Assembly: GCA_020634565.1 (NCBI GenBank)
Contig: JACKBN010000003.1
Span: 310,001 to 374,000, forward strand
Length of the DNA stretch: 64,000 bases
Source of the DNA: Ardenticatenaceae bacterium
Lineage (GTDB): Bacteria; Chloroflexota; Anaerolineae; Promineifilales; Promineifilaceae
Direction of reading: 5' to 3'
The position numbers were made by a program, and so were the translations under genes. Below the pieces are notes generated by a model that had not been told where the DNA came from, did no database searches, and was given only the letters and a program-made list of their open reading frames with translations. Positions 1 through 8,037 of this stretch are shown in pieces (within the stretch, counting starts at the first letter, position 1; each line of letters starts with the position of its first letter).

Positions 1-285
1 AATCACAGTCCCAATGGGAACTTCAATGATCAAATCTTCGCCGCGTTTGCCGTTGCGCTTTTGTGTGCCGCCATGCGTGCCATGTTCCGCCTTGAAGTGT
101 GCCTGGCGGTTGAAGCGCATTAAGCTGTTTAGATGGCGGCTGGCTGTAAAGATAATGGCGCCACCATCGCCTCCGTCGCCCCCATCTGGGCCGCCGTAAG
201 GCACATGCTTTTCCCGGCGGAAACTCAGCATGCCATCGCCGCCATTGCCGCTGCGAATGTAAATTTTGGCTTGATCGAAAAACAT
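1..285 (-). CDS. obg: GTPase Obg/CgtA, N-terminal part (cut by window edge)
   Basis: The reading frame is open from ATG at 285-283 to the window edge, so only the first 95 residues are present. It begins MFFDQAKIYIRSGNGGDG and has the Gly-rich Obg fold signature: FRREKHVPYGGPDGGDGG, then a segment rich in H-GG-QKRNGKRGED, then IEVPIGT. Obg proteins are essential ribosome-associated GTPases acting in 50S assembly and stress signalling; the GTPase domain lies outside the window. The start codon is one base from the stop of the upstream YceD-like gene, so the two are probably co-transcribed and translationally coupled. Identity is secure from the N-terminal domain alone. Confidence 0.93.
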   Translation of the reverse strand, partial: MFFDQAKIYIRSGNGGDGMLSFRREKHVPYGGPDGGDGGDGGAIIFTASRHLNSLMRFNRQAHFKAEHGTHGGTQKRNGKRGEDLIIEVPIGTVI

Positions 286-286
286 A

Positions 287-808
287 TTAGTTATCTTTTG
301 AGTTGAGTAGCTGCTGCAACGCGCTCAGGCGTGGGTCGATTGGATTGGGCTCGCAGCCACAATCGCCCTCGTTGAGATTTTTCCCGCATTCCATGCACAA
401 GCCCTGGCAATCAGGTCGGCAAATGGGCTGGATAGGTGTTTCCAGCACGGTGAGTTCACGCACCAGTGGCGCCAGATCAATAAACCCATCTTCCCCGATG
501 GTATATTCGCCTTCTGGGGCCGTGTGTGGCGGGTAGTAAAAGAGATCATCCAATTGCAGCTGGATGGGAACGATTGCCTCTTCCAGGCAGCGCACACATT
601 CACTCACGACCGTGCTGTTCAGGGTGCCACTTACGTAGACACCTTCAGAGGTGCGCGTCGCGGTAAAGGTTCCTGCCAGAGGGCTTAGGGTTAAATCCTC
701 CACCTGAATGGTGGGGTAGCTTAGTTCGATTGTCCGACTGGTGCCCAAAGTGGATTCTAAAAAGAAGCCGAAGTTGAAGCGCAGTCGGGAAGGGCGTTTA
801 TTTGTCAT
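287..808 (-). CDS. YceD/DUF177-family protein
   Basis: A 173-residue protein of the YceD (DUF177) family. Family members are linked to 23S rRNA/50S biogenesis and usually sit beside rpmF; here the partner is obg, which is also a 50S-assembly factor. The family Cys patterns are visible: CVRCLEE in the middle and CRPDCQGLCMECGKNLNEGDC near the end, suggesting a small metal-binding knuckle. A longer frame reaches 904, but that start lies inside the divergent XTP pyrophosphatase gene. ATG at 808 begins MTNKRPSRLRFN, is preceded by a good AGGGAGG ribosome site and fits family length, so it is preferred. The stop is one base from the obg start. Confidence 0.85.
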   Translation of the reverse strand: MTNKRPSRLRFNFGFFLESTLGTSRTIELSYPTIQVEDLTLSPLAGTFTATRTSEGVYVSGTLNSTVVSECVRCLEEAIVPIQLQLDDLFYYPPHTAPEGEYTIGEDGFIDLAPLVRELTVLETPIQPICRPDCQGLCMECGKNLNEGDCGCEPNPIDPRLSALQQLLNSKDN

Positions 809-882
809 GGGGTCCCTCCCTTCGGAAAAATTTAGGATTGGAGTATAACATACGCCTTCAGAAACAAGAAAAAGGCTCATAA

Positions 883-1494
883 ATGACAAAACTTTTAGTA
901 GCAACCCATAATAAGGGAAAAGTAAAAGAGTTTGCCGAGATGTTGGCGGACTTAAAGATTGAGTGGCTTAGTCTGGATGATGTCGGCGTAATCGAGGATG
1001 TAGAGGAAACGGGCAGTACATTCCGAGACAACAGCATCCTCAAGGCGCGGGCATACGCAGCAGAAACGGGCTTGCTAACGCTGGCGGATGATTCTGGGCT
1101 AGAGGTGGATGCCCTTGACGGTGCGCCGGGTGTGTACACGGCAAGGTATGGGGGTGCGGGGTTAACGGCCGTTCAACGCTACCAAAAGCTCCTCGAAGCC
1201 ATAAAAGACGTACCAGAACCGCAGCGCACGGCCCGCTTTCGCTGCGTCATTGTGCTGGCTGGGCCAGATGGCGCCCTGTTGGGCGAGTCCGAGGGGATAT
1301 GTGACGGGCAGATTGCCTTTGCGCCGGCGGGGGAAGGCGGGTTTGGTTACGATCCCGTCTTTTATCTACCGCAATTTGGCCAGACAATGGCCCAATTGAG
1401 CCCGGCTGAAAAGCACAAAATTAGCCACCGTGGGCGCGCCGTGCAGGCGATTGTGCCGCGCCTGCGTGAACTGCTGCAAAATGACACTGGTTAG
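883..1494 (+). CDS. rdgB: XTP/dITP (non-canonical purine NTP) pyrophosphatase, RdgB/HAM1 family
   Basis: A 203-residue cytosolic enzyme that hydrolyses dITP, XTP and ITP to monophosphates, keeping deaminated purines out of nucleic acids. Family motifs are in order: ATHNKGKVKEF at the N-terminus (substrate loop), LADDSGLEVDALDGAPGVYTARY around residues 68-90 with the catalytic Asp, GEGGFGYDPVF near 150, and the C-terminal SHRG. Length is normal for the family. It is transcribed divergently from the YceD-obg pair, with 74 bases between the start codons. It is followed by a 210-base gap with no gene. Confidence 0.96.
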   Translation: MTKLLVATHNKGKVKEFAEMLADLKIEWLSLDDVGVIEDVEETGSTFRDNSILKARAYAAETGLLTLADDSGLEVDALDGAPGVYTARYGGAGLTAVQRYQKLLEAIKDVPEPQRTARFRCVIVLAGPDGALLGESEGICDGQIAFAPAGEGGFGYDPVFYLPQFGQTMAQLSPAEKHKISHRGRAVQAIVPRLRELLQNDTG

Positions 1495-1704
1495 ACCGCT
1501 TGCCAGAAGTTGCTTCTATTCTTTTCACTATTGCCTGTAAAGTAGGTTACGGGGGAATTGTGTAACAACCCAACGCGAGAGTGTAGTAACTTGATCGATG
1601 AGGTTGCACGATGTTTCACAGCAAACGGCCGTTCCTTCCGGCATACTTAAAGCATATTGGCACATTGTTTGTTGGCAATCTTGAGTGATTGAAGGAGTGA
1701 CAAG

Positions 1705-2097
1705 ATGAAAGCAGTTTTAGTGGTAGACGATAATACGGCCGTACGGATGGTTCTGACCGATTTCTTGAAAATGGCTTATCCGACTGCCCGCGTTTTGCAG
1801 GCTGAAAATGGCGAAGATGGGCTGGCATTGGCCCAGGCAGAACATCCTGACGTGGTGTTGATGGATGCCGAAATGCCTATTTTGGACGGCTTTGCCGCCG
1901 CGCGAAAATTGCGGCAGACTGCCGAAACTCGGCAAATCCCGATCATCGCTATTTCGAGCGGGGCCAGCAACAATGAATTGGTCAGCGGCTTGCGTAGCCT
2001 GGCCGATGATTCCCTGCCCAAACCATTTACAGCAGATGAGCTTTTGCAAACAGTTACTGGTGTGCTGTCACGACAGCATGTGGTGCTGAGCCATTAA
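1705..2097 (+). CDS. Single-domain response regulator (CheY-like receiver)
   Basis: A 130-residue stand-alone receiver domain. The acidic pocket is VVDDN at residues 6-10, the phosphorylated Asp is in VLMDAEMPILDG near residue 53, the switch Ser is in IIAISSG, and the conserved Lys is in LPKPF near 107. There is no output domain, so it probably works by protein-protein contact in a phosphorelay. No kinase is adjacent; the nearest is the hybrid-type kinase at 4.35 kb. The start has an AAGGAG ribosome site 8 bases upstream. The first codons contain one ACGGCCGT copy, read as Thr-Ala-Val. Confidence 0.92.
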   Translation: MKAVLVVDDNTAVRMVLTDFLKMAYPTARVLQAENGEDGLALAQAEHPDVVLMDAEMPILDGFAAARKLRQTAETRQIPIIAISSGASNNELVSGLRSLADDSLPKPFTADELLQTVTGVLSRQHVVLSH

Positions 2098-2135
2098 GCT
2101 AAATTGCAAATCCTCCGGTAAAAATTTTGAAGCAG

Positions 2136-2162
2136 ACGGCCGTTTCGGGGGGAAACGGCCGT
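2136..2162. terminator. Hairpin made from two ACGGCCGT copies, between convergent genes
   Basis: Arms of 11 bases (2136-2146 and 2152-2162) pair perfectly around a 5-base G loop. Each arm contains one copy of the genome-wide palindrome. A T-rich stretch follows on the plus side. It sits between the receiver gene ending at 2097 and the convergent hydrolase ending at 2163, so it could end transcription from either side. Confidence 0.6.
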
Positions 2163-2936
2163 TTAATTTTCTCCCCGAATCCCCCGTAAAAACGTTTCAA
2201 CGAACTGGGCAACGGCCGTAGGTGCTTCCAGCATGAGCATGTGGCCCGCATCCTCGATGAGGGCAAATTGCGCTTGTGGCAGTTGGTCGGCCAGAAATCC
2301 GCCAAATTTTGCTGGCGTCATCTGGTCTAACTGGCTGCTGATAACCAGCGTGGGCAGCGTGATGGCAGACAACTGCTCCCGCAAATCGAACTGATTGCAG
2401 GCCACAAAATCCCCCAGCATCACTTCTGCCGGACAATCCAGCATGGTGCGACGATTAACCTCTATCGCGGTTTCAGTCGGGTGCTGACCCCATAAAAATT
2501 GATTCAGGAACTCAACGGCCGTTGCCAAATCCTCCTCAACCGCCGCCAGAATTTGCGGCGAGACGCGCAGTTTGGCTCCCGTGCCGACCAAAATCAGACC
2601 GTTGACGGCTGGCGGCGGCGCGAGCGCAATTTGCTGCACAATGGCGCCACCCATGGAATGTCCAAGCAGGACAACATTTTCCAGCGCCAGCGCCTCGATA
2701 AAATCCACTATATCTTGCGCATAGTCAGTAATGGTGTTGTGACCGGGCAGGGCAGAACGGCCGTGTCCAGCCAAATCCAGGGCGTAAACGGCCGTTTGTG
2801 GCAGGCGGCGCAGTTCAGCAGGCCAGGTGAGATGAGACCCGCCGGCTCCGTGAATGAGCAGCAGCGTTTGTTGGGCATCTGGCGGCAAATGCGGGGCATA
2901 AAAAAGATCGGTGTGAGGTAACTGAATCATTGGCAT
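2163..2936 (-). CDS. Alpha/beta-fold hydrolase
   Basis: A serine hydrolase of about 257 residues. The oxyanion-hole segment is LLIHGAGGSHLTW near residue 30. The nucleophile elbow is GHSMGG near 93, with Ser as nucleophile. The acid is probably the Asp in SSQLDQMTP, and the catalytic His is in EDAGHMLMLEAP close to the C-terminus. The LDLAGHGRS motif is typical of the esterase/peroxidase/dienelactone hydrolase branch, but the substrate cannot be told from sequence. The frame can also start at a TTG at 2942 or at ATG 2930; none has a clear ribosome site, so the exact start is open. It is transcribed divergently from the AraC gene with about 55 bases between. Confidence 0.88.
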   Translation of the reverse strand: MPMIQLPHTDLFYAPHLPPDAQQTLLLIHGAGGSHLTWPAELRRLPQTAVYALDLAGHGRSALPGHNTITDYAQDIVDFIEALALENVVLLGHSMGGAIVQQIALAPPPAVNGLILVGTGAKLRVSPQILAAVEEDLATAVEFLNQFLWGQHPTETAIEVNRRTMLDCPAEVMLGDFVACNQFDLREQLSAITLPTLVISSQLDQMTPAKFGGFLADQLPQAQFALIEDAGHMLMLEAPTAVAQFVETFLRGIRGEN

Positions 2937-2991
2937 GGGCAAAGTGTATCATTTTTTGCGCGTTAGGGTGGGTGTTGCTTAAACTGTTTGT

Positions 2992-3858
2992 ATGCCAATT
3001 TTGCGCTCTAGCTCATTTTTTGGATTAACGGCCGTTGGCGACTGTTCGCCACTGAACCGCGTCTGGTTCGGACGGGTGACACGGCCGTTTGCCTTGCCGC
3101 AGCTGGGTCATCTCTACCTGGTTTTTCCGGGGGCAACGGCCGTATCCTGCAACAACGTCCTGCTCCAGCCCCACCAATACACCTGGCTCGCGCAGGTTGA
3201 GGAACCAGTTGTTTTGTCGGGAACGGCCGTACGTCTCGAACCTACGCTTGTGTTGCTCCTTAGCCCCGGTTTTGCGCTGGAAATGGCGCGCTTTTTGGGC
3301 ATCCCTCCTGGCTTGAATCAACTGTTGCACAATGTGCCGCTGCCGCAGGGGGATGAGCTGTCCCATTTACTGGCCGACTTGGTGCGCGCCTGCACCCCGC
3401 CGGAGAATTTAGCCGTCGTCGAGGAACTGCTGTTGGAAGTGGTGGGTGAACTTATTCGCCTGCTGCGTTTGCGCCAGCAAGCTTTGGTCGCGTTGGCACC
3501 CCGCAAACAAAGCACCGTTGCGGATTTGCTGCCCCGCCTTTTGCAGGCGCGCCAACTGGTTGAAGCCCGTTTTCTGGATGATTTGCAGGTAAGTGATGTG
3601 GCTACGGCCGTTTCCCTCTCCGAGTTTCATTTTTCCCGGTTGTTTAAAGCTGCCTTTGGCGAAAGTTTGTACCAATTTGTGAAGCGGCTGCGGCTGGATG
3701 AGGCGCGTCGCCGTTTGCTGGATGAGGCTGTCGGCGTGACGGAATTGAGTTTGGCGGTAGGGTACAGCAGCTTGAGTTCATTTATCCACGTGTTCCGCCG
3801 CCGTTTTGGTTTGTCACCCGCTCAGTATCGGGATTGGTTAAAAAGTGAGCAGGAATGA
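2992..3858 (+). CDS. AraC-family transcriptional regulator
   Basis: A 288-residue cytosolic DNA-binding regulator. The C-terminal ~100 residues hold the double helix-turn-helix of the AraC/XylS family: VSDVATAVSLSEFHFSRLFKAAFGESLYQFV is the first HTH, followed by the second HTH around VTELSLAVGYSSLSSFIHVFRRRFGLSP. The N-terminal ~170 residues are a probable cupin-like sensor part that I cannot assign to a ligand. The gene is divergent from the alpha/beta hydrolase, a common arrangement for a regulator and its target. It carries five ACGGCCGT copies, an unusually high density. Confidence 0.92.
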   Translation: MPILRSSSFFGLTAVGDCSPLNRVWFGRVTRPFALPQLGHLYLVFPGATAVSCNNVLLQPHQYTWLAQVEEPVVLSGTAVRLEPTLVLLLSPGFALEMARFLGIPPGLNQLLHNVPLPQGDELSHLLADLVRACTPPENLAVVEELLLEVVGELIRLLRLRQQALVALAPRKQSTVADLLPRLLQARQLVEARFLDDLQVSDVATAVSLSEFHFSRLFKAAFGESLYQFVKRLRLDEARRRLLDEAVGVTELSLAVGYSSLSSFIHVFRRRFGLSPAQYRDWLKSEQE

Positions 3859-3930
3859 ACAAGTGGGGTGGTGGAACGGCCGTTTACACTACAGCCATAA
3901 CATTCGCAAAACTGTGAAAGGAGAAACCCG

Positions 3931-4245
3931 ATGAGCACAATCAAAGCCCAAAACGTTAATCATCCCCAGCACCAGGAAAACCTGAAAGAAGAAAAGTACA
4001 CCCTCATTCGCGAGGCGATGCTGGCGCACCTGCCCGATAGTCGCAGCGACGGGATGCTGTTTAACCAGCTTGAGGAAAAAGTGGCGGCCCATCTGGCAGA
4101 AACTGGGGTGCCTCAAGCACTATTCCCCAAGCCTGGGTCTGTGCGTTGGTATTGCAAAGCGGTTCAACTTGATCTGGAAGCGAAGGGTCTTATTGAACGC
4201 CTGCCCAACCAGTCACCGATCCGCCTGCGCAAAACAGCTGACTAA
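3931..4245 (+). CDS. Small conserved protein, possibly a winged-helix fold
   Basis: A 104-residue hydrophilic protein with no signal or membrane segment. It has alternating helix-like stretches (YTLIREAMLAHLPDSRSDGMLFNQLEEKVAAHL) and a segment SVRWYCKAVQLDLEAKGLIER that resembles the recognition helix and start of a wing in small winged-helix proteins. It resembles the DUF6958-type small proteins as I remember them, but I cannot verify this. A GAAAGGAG ribosome site precedes ATG at 3931. It follows the AraC gene on the same strand. No function is assigned. Confidence 0.7.
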   Translation: MSTIKAQNVNHPQHQENLKEEKYTLIREAMLAHLPDSRSDGMLFNQLEEKVAAHLAETGVPQALFPKPGSVRWYCKAVQLDLEAKGLIERLPNQSPIRLRKTAD

Positions 4246-4353
4246 ACTTGCGTGGAAACGGCCGTCTTCGTTGCGTATACCATTACCTAAACTTATAATG
4301 ACCCCGCATCAACGTCTGAATCCTTTATAATTGTTCAATCTGGTACCCGACCC

Positions 4354-7041
4354 ATGCGCTCCTTCCCGCTGCGCCGCGATCTTGGTTTACAGTTGCTGGC
4401 CCTTTGGCTGCTGTTTGTGCTGCTGGTAGTTGTCGCTGTCTTCGTTTTTGAATTTGTGGCCAGCCGCCGCCTGGAAGCAGACATTAAAGCGGCGGACCTG
4501 GCTCTGGCGCGCGCCGTGGCGCAAGAAACCGACGCTGCCATGGGCAACGCGCTCTCCGCCGTGCAGCAGTTGGGCACCTTCCCCGCCGTACAATCCGCCG
4601 ATCTGGACGAAATGGACACTCTTTTTGGCATCCTCTTCACCGCCCGCAGCGATGTCAACCTTATCTACCGCCTCAGCGATGAAGGCATCATGATCTACCA
4701 TTACCCCATCGCCCCCGGCTCCACGGTTGGCACCGATTTTTCCTTCCGTGATTACTTTCAATCGGCGCTGAACAGCCATGCTCCGTTTGTTTCCAAGGGG
4801 CGTATTTCCCCCACGACGAACCAGCCGGTGGCAACGGCCGTTATGCCCTTGTGGAGCAGCGCTGACCAGTTTCTCGGCGTCGTGGGCACCAATTTGAAGC
4901 TGCAAGAACTCAGCACGTCGTTGGCCAATATTGCGCGCGATTACCGTCCCGAAGAGCAATTCCAAATTCTCATTTTGGACGCCAGCGGGCAAATCATTGC
5001 CCATCCCCAGCCGGAGCGGCTGCTGCAAGATGCCACGCCATCGCTGCCAGGTGTGTTTGCGGCCTTGCAGGCAGGCCAATCGGGCAACCTCATCGACGAT
5101 GATGCAGCAGGGCAGGAGATGCTCTACAGCTACGTGCCGATTAGCAGCGTCGGCTGGGGCGTGGTGGTAATGCGACCTACGGCCGTTGCCTTTGCCACAC
5201 CCACCGCCTTCCGGCGCGGTGCGGTGGCGACGGTGGTGCTCTTTTTGTTGGGCGGCATTCTCTTCTGGCTGATTTTGTCGCGGCGAGTGGTACGGCCGTT
5301 AGAACAACTGGCCACCTTTAGCCAAGAAATCGGCCAGACGACTGATGCCGTCTCTGCTCACCAACCGCTGCTGCACAGCCTCACGGAGCGCCCTGACCAG
5401 ATGGGGCATCTCACCCGCAGCCTGCGCCGCATGCAGCAGGCCATCGAAGCGCGCCTGAACGAACTGTCGATTTTGCTGCAAACGAGTACGGCCGTTGTCT
5501 CCAGCCTGGAAACCGATGTGGTGCTCAACTCCATTTTGGCGCAGGTAGAAAATTTGCTGAACGTGCAGATGTGCGCTATTTTTGCCTACGATGAAGGCAA
5601 AGGGAATTTTCGGGTCACCGCTAGCCGGGGCTTGCCCGACTGGTATGCGGAAACCGTCATTGTGGACCCCAACGACCCCAGCTCCGTCACCATGCGCGCC
5701 ATTCACAGTGGCCAGCCCGTGCAAATTAGCGACACGGAAACCAACCCTTCTTTTACCTCGCGTCGCCAACGCGCCAAAATTTCTGGCTATCGCTCCATGC
5801 TGGCGGTGCCCCTGAACACGCAGCACGCGCCCCCGTCGGCACTGCTGGCGTTCCTGCCTGACCCGCACGAATTTACCGACCGGGAAATCAATCTGCTGTT
5901 TAGCTTCGCCAACCACGCGGCAATGGCCATCGAGAATGCCACGCTGTACGCCCGCAGCGACATGCAGCTGCAAGAGCAAACCCGCCGCCTGGAGGCGCTC
6001 ATCCAATCCATGCAGGATGGCCTAATTTTGGAGGATTTGCAGGGCAAGGTGCTGTACGCCAACCGGCGGCTGGCGCAGTGGGTGAACCTGCCAATGGCAG
6101 ACATTCCGGGCCAGCCGGTGACAGAGGTGATGGAGCGGTTGCTGCGTCGGGCGGTGGACAAGGAGAAGGTGGAAACGGCCGTTGCCAGCATCCTTGCTGG
6201 GAACGCCAACCGCCAAACCGAATTTGCTCTGGACGGTGACGAAGGTCGCCGCTATTTGCGCCTGAAGCTGTTCGAGGTGACGGATTCGCAGCAGACGCCA
6301 ATTGGGCGGGGGCGCATTGTGCAGGACATCACCCAGCGGCAGGAACTGGACCGTATGAAGTCCAGCCTCATCTCCACCGTGTCGCATGAACTGCGCACGC
6401 CGCTGGCGGCGATTAAAGGGTACACCACCACCTTGCTGGCCGATGATGTAGAGTGGGACAGCCAGAGCCAGCGCGAATTTCTGGACATCATTTCCTTAGA
6501 AACCGACCATCTCACCCAACTGGTAAGCGATCTGCTGGACATGTCCCGCATCGAGGCGGGCAATCTCACCGTGTCCAAGCTGGCTTGCGACCTGAACGAT
6601 CTCATTCGCGAGGCGGCGCTGCACGCGCATTCCCAGCCAGGTGCGCGCTTACAGTTGGACATCCCGCCGGATTTGCCACCCTTATTTGCCGATCCACAGC
6701 GGATAACGGCCGTACTGCGCAACCTCATCGAAAACGCCGCCAAATACAGCCCACCTGATACCCCCATTCACATCAGCGCCCACTGCGAAGACGGGCAAAT
6801 CATCGTCAAAATCAAGGACGATGGTCCGGGCATTCCCGCTGCGCACGGCGAACACATCTTCAGCAGCTTTTACCGCATTGAAAATGGGCTGGCTCGTCAG
6901 ACGACGGGGGCGGGGCTGGGTTTGTCCATTTCGCGCGGTTTTGTGCAGGCACACGGCGGCAAAATCTGGCTGGAATCAGTGGGTTCTGGCACCTGCATTG
7001 CTTTTTCGCTGCCCCAACACGATCCGGAGAAAGTTGTATGA
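4354..7041 (+). CDS. Membrane sensor histidine kinase (Cache-HAMP-GAF-PAS-HisKA-HATPase)
   Basis: An 895-residue kinase. TM1 lies near residues 10-32 (LLALWLLFVLLVVVAVFVF). An extracytoplasmic double-Cache-like sensor covers about 40-285, TM2 about 288-312, a HAMP linker follows, then a GAF domain (about 385-535) and a PAS domain (about 550-665). The H-box is STVSHELRTPLAAIKG with the phosphorylated His at residue 678. The ATPase part has the N-box NLIENAAKYSP, DDGPGIP and GAGLGLSISRG. Its stop overlaps the response-regulator start by 4 bases (ATGA), so the two form a translationally coupled two-component pair. The Cache part suggests sensing of a small extracellular ligand. The amino acid transporter downstream is a plausible but unproven target. 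Confidence 0.95.
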   Translation: MRSFPLRRDLGLQLLALWLLFVLLVVVAVFVFEFVASRRLEADIKAADLALARAVAQETDAAMGNALSAVQQLGTFPAVQSADLDEMDTLFGILFTARSDVNLIYRLSDEGIMIYHYPIAPGSTVGTDFSFRDYFQSALNSHAPFVSKGRISPTTNQPVATAVMPLWSSADQFLGVVGTNLKLQELSTSLANIARDYRPEEQFQILILDASGQIIAHPQPERLLQDATPSLPGVFAALQAGQSGNLIDDDAAGQEMLYSYVPISSVGWGVVVMRPTAVAFATPTAFRRGAVATVVLFLLGGILFWLILSRRVVRPLEQLATFSQEIGQTTDAVSAHQPLLHSLTERPDQMGHLTRSLRRMQQAIEARLNELSILLQTSTAVVSSLETDVVLNSILAQVENLLNVQMCAIFAYDEGKGNFRVTASRGLPDWYAETVIVDPNDPSSVTMRAIHSGQPVQISDTETNPSFTSRRQRAKISGYRSMLAVPLNTQHAPPSALLAFLPDPHEFTDREINLLFSFANHAAMAIENATLYARSDMQLQEQTRRLEALIQSMQDGLILEDLQGKVLYANRRLAQWVNLPMADIPGQPVTEVMERLLRRAVDKEKVETAVASILAGNANRQTEFALDGDEGRRYLRLKLFEVTDSQQTPIGRGRIVQDITQRQELDRMKSSLISTVSHELRTPLAAIKGYTTTLLADDVEWDSQSQREFLDIISLETDHLTQLVSDLLDMSRIEAGNLTVSKLACDLNDLIREAALHAHSQPGARLQLDIPPDLPPLFADPQRITAVLRNLIENAAKYSPPDTPIHISAHCEDGQIIVKIKDDGPGIPAAHGEHIFSSFYRIENGLARQTTGAGLGLSISRGFVQAHGGKIWLESVGSGTCIAFSLPQHDPEKVV

Positions 7042-7733
7042 CGCTGGCAAAATCTTCTGTGCTCATCATTGATGACGAACAATCTCTACGTGACTTTGTC
7101 AACAAAAATCTGGAAGTGCGCGGTTTTCAGACCTACACCGCCGCCAACGGGCTGGAGGGATTGGCGCTGTTCAAAACCAACGACGTGGACTTGGTCATTG
7201 TCGATTTGATGATGCCCCATATGAACGGGCTGGAAACGATTCGCCGCATTCGCCAGGAGTCGCTGGTGCCCATCATTGTGCTCTCCGCGCTGGGCGAGGA
7301 AAACGACAAGGTACAGGCATTCAACATCGGTGCGGATGATTTTTTGACGAAGCCATTTGGCGTGCGGGAACTGCTGGCCCGCATCAACGCGGTGCTGCGC
7401 CGTTCCAACTGGGTAAAGCCGCCCACGCATACGGGCCGCCTGCTGCGCGGTGACATTGCCGTGGACGTGGAGCGGCATGAGGTGCAGGTACGCAACGAAC
7501 TGGTTGATCTGACGCCGACGGAGTTTGATTTGCTGGTGTACCTGATGGAAAACGCGGGCAAGGTGCTGCCGCACCAAACGATTCTGCAAAATGTGTGGGG
7601 GCCAGAGTACGGGCAAGAAAGTGAATATTTACGCGTTTATATGGGCCGCCTGCGCCAAAAAATCGAAGCGGACCCGGCAAAACCGCATTATTTGCGGACG
7701 GAGCGGGGGATTGGCTACTCGTTTCTAGACTAA
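7038..7733 (+). CDS. OmpR/PhoB-type response regulator
   Basis: A 231-residue regulator with an N-terminal receiver and a C-terminal winged-helix DNA-binding domain. The acidic pair is IIDDEQ, the phosphorylated Asp is in VDLMMPHMNG (near residue 56), the switch residue is in IIVLSALGE and the Lys is in LTKPFGVREL. The output domain contains the OmpR-family stretch VDLTPTEFDLLVYLMENAGKVL, and ends with VYMGRLRQKIE and RGIGYSF. It overlaps the upstream kinase by 4 bases, so that kinase is almost certainly its partner. A strong hairpin lies just after the stop. Confidence 0.96.
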   Translation: MTLAKSSVLIIDDEQSLRDFVNKNLEVRGFQTYTAANGLEGLALFKTNDVDLVIVDLMMPHMNGLETIRRIRQESLVPIIVLSALGEENDKVQAFNIGADDFLTKPFGVRELLARINAVLRRSNWVKPPTHTGRLLRGDIAVDVERHEVQVRNELVDLTPTEFDLLVYLMENAGKVLPHQTILQNVWGPEYGQESEYLRVYMGRLRQKIEADPAKPHYLRTERGIGYSFLD

Positions 7734-7741
7734 TTTTCCTG

Positions 7742-7797
7742 ATTTCCCCGGAAAATGTTCTTAACGGATCGTGCTTTTGAGGATTTTCCGGGGAAAT
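7742..7797. terminator. Long hairpin after the two-component operon; rest of the gap
   Basis: Perfect 15-base arms at 7742-7756 (atttccccggaaaat) and 7783-7797 are separated by 26 bases. They lie 8 bases after the response-regulator stop. The rest of the 304-base gap (7798-8037) is AT-rich. It holds one ACGGCCGT copy near 7951 and ends in the GGAGGAAAG ribosome site of the binding-protein gene. No further gene is seen there. A very similar stem (ccccggaaa / tttccgggg) occurs at 50985-51015. Confidence 0.6.
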
Positions 7798-8037
7798 ATA
7801 AACGCCTGTTTACACAATATTTATAATTCCCCTACTGTGCTTTATTCTTTATTTGCAATTCCTCTCTACACTGTGTAGCAGCAGTATCTTTTTTAATGCT
7901 GCTGGCACACATTCCATTATTTCGCAGCTGAACCACGATAATTTTTGCGCAACGGCCGTTTCCCCACACCCTGCCGTATTCTTTGCCCTTGCCTGGTAAT
8001 CGTCCGTTTGGCTGCCAACCCCATGTAGGAGGAAAGA

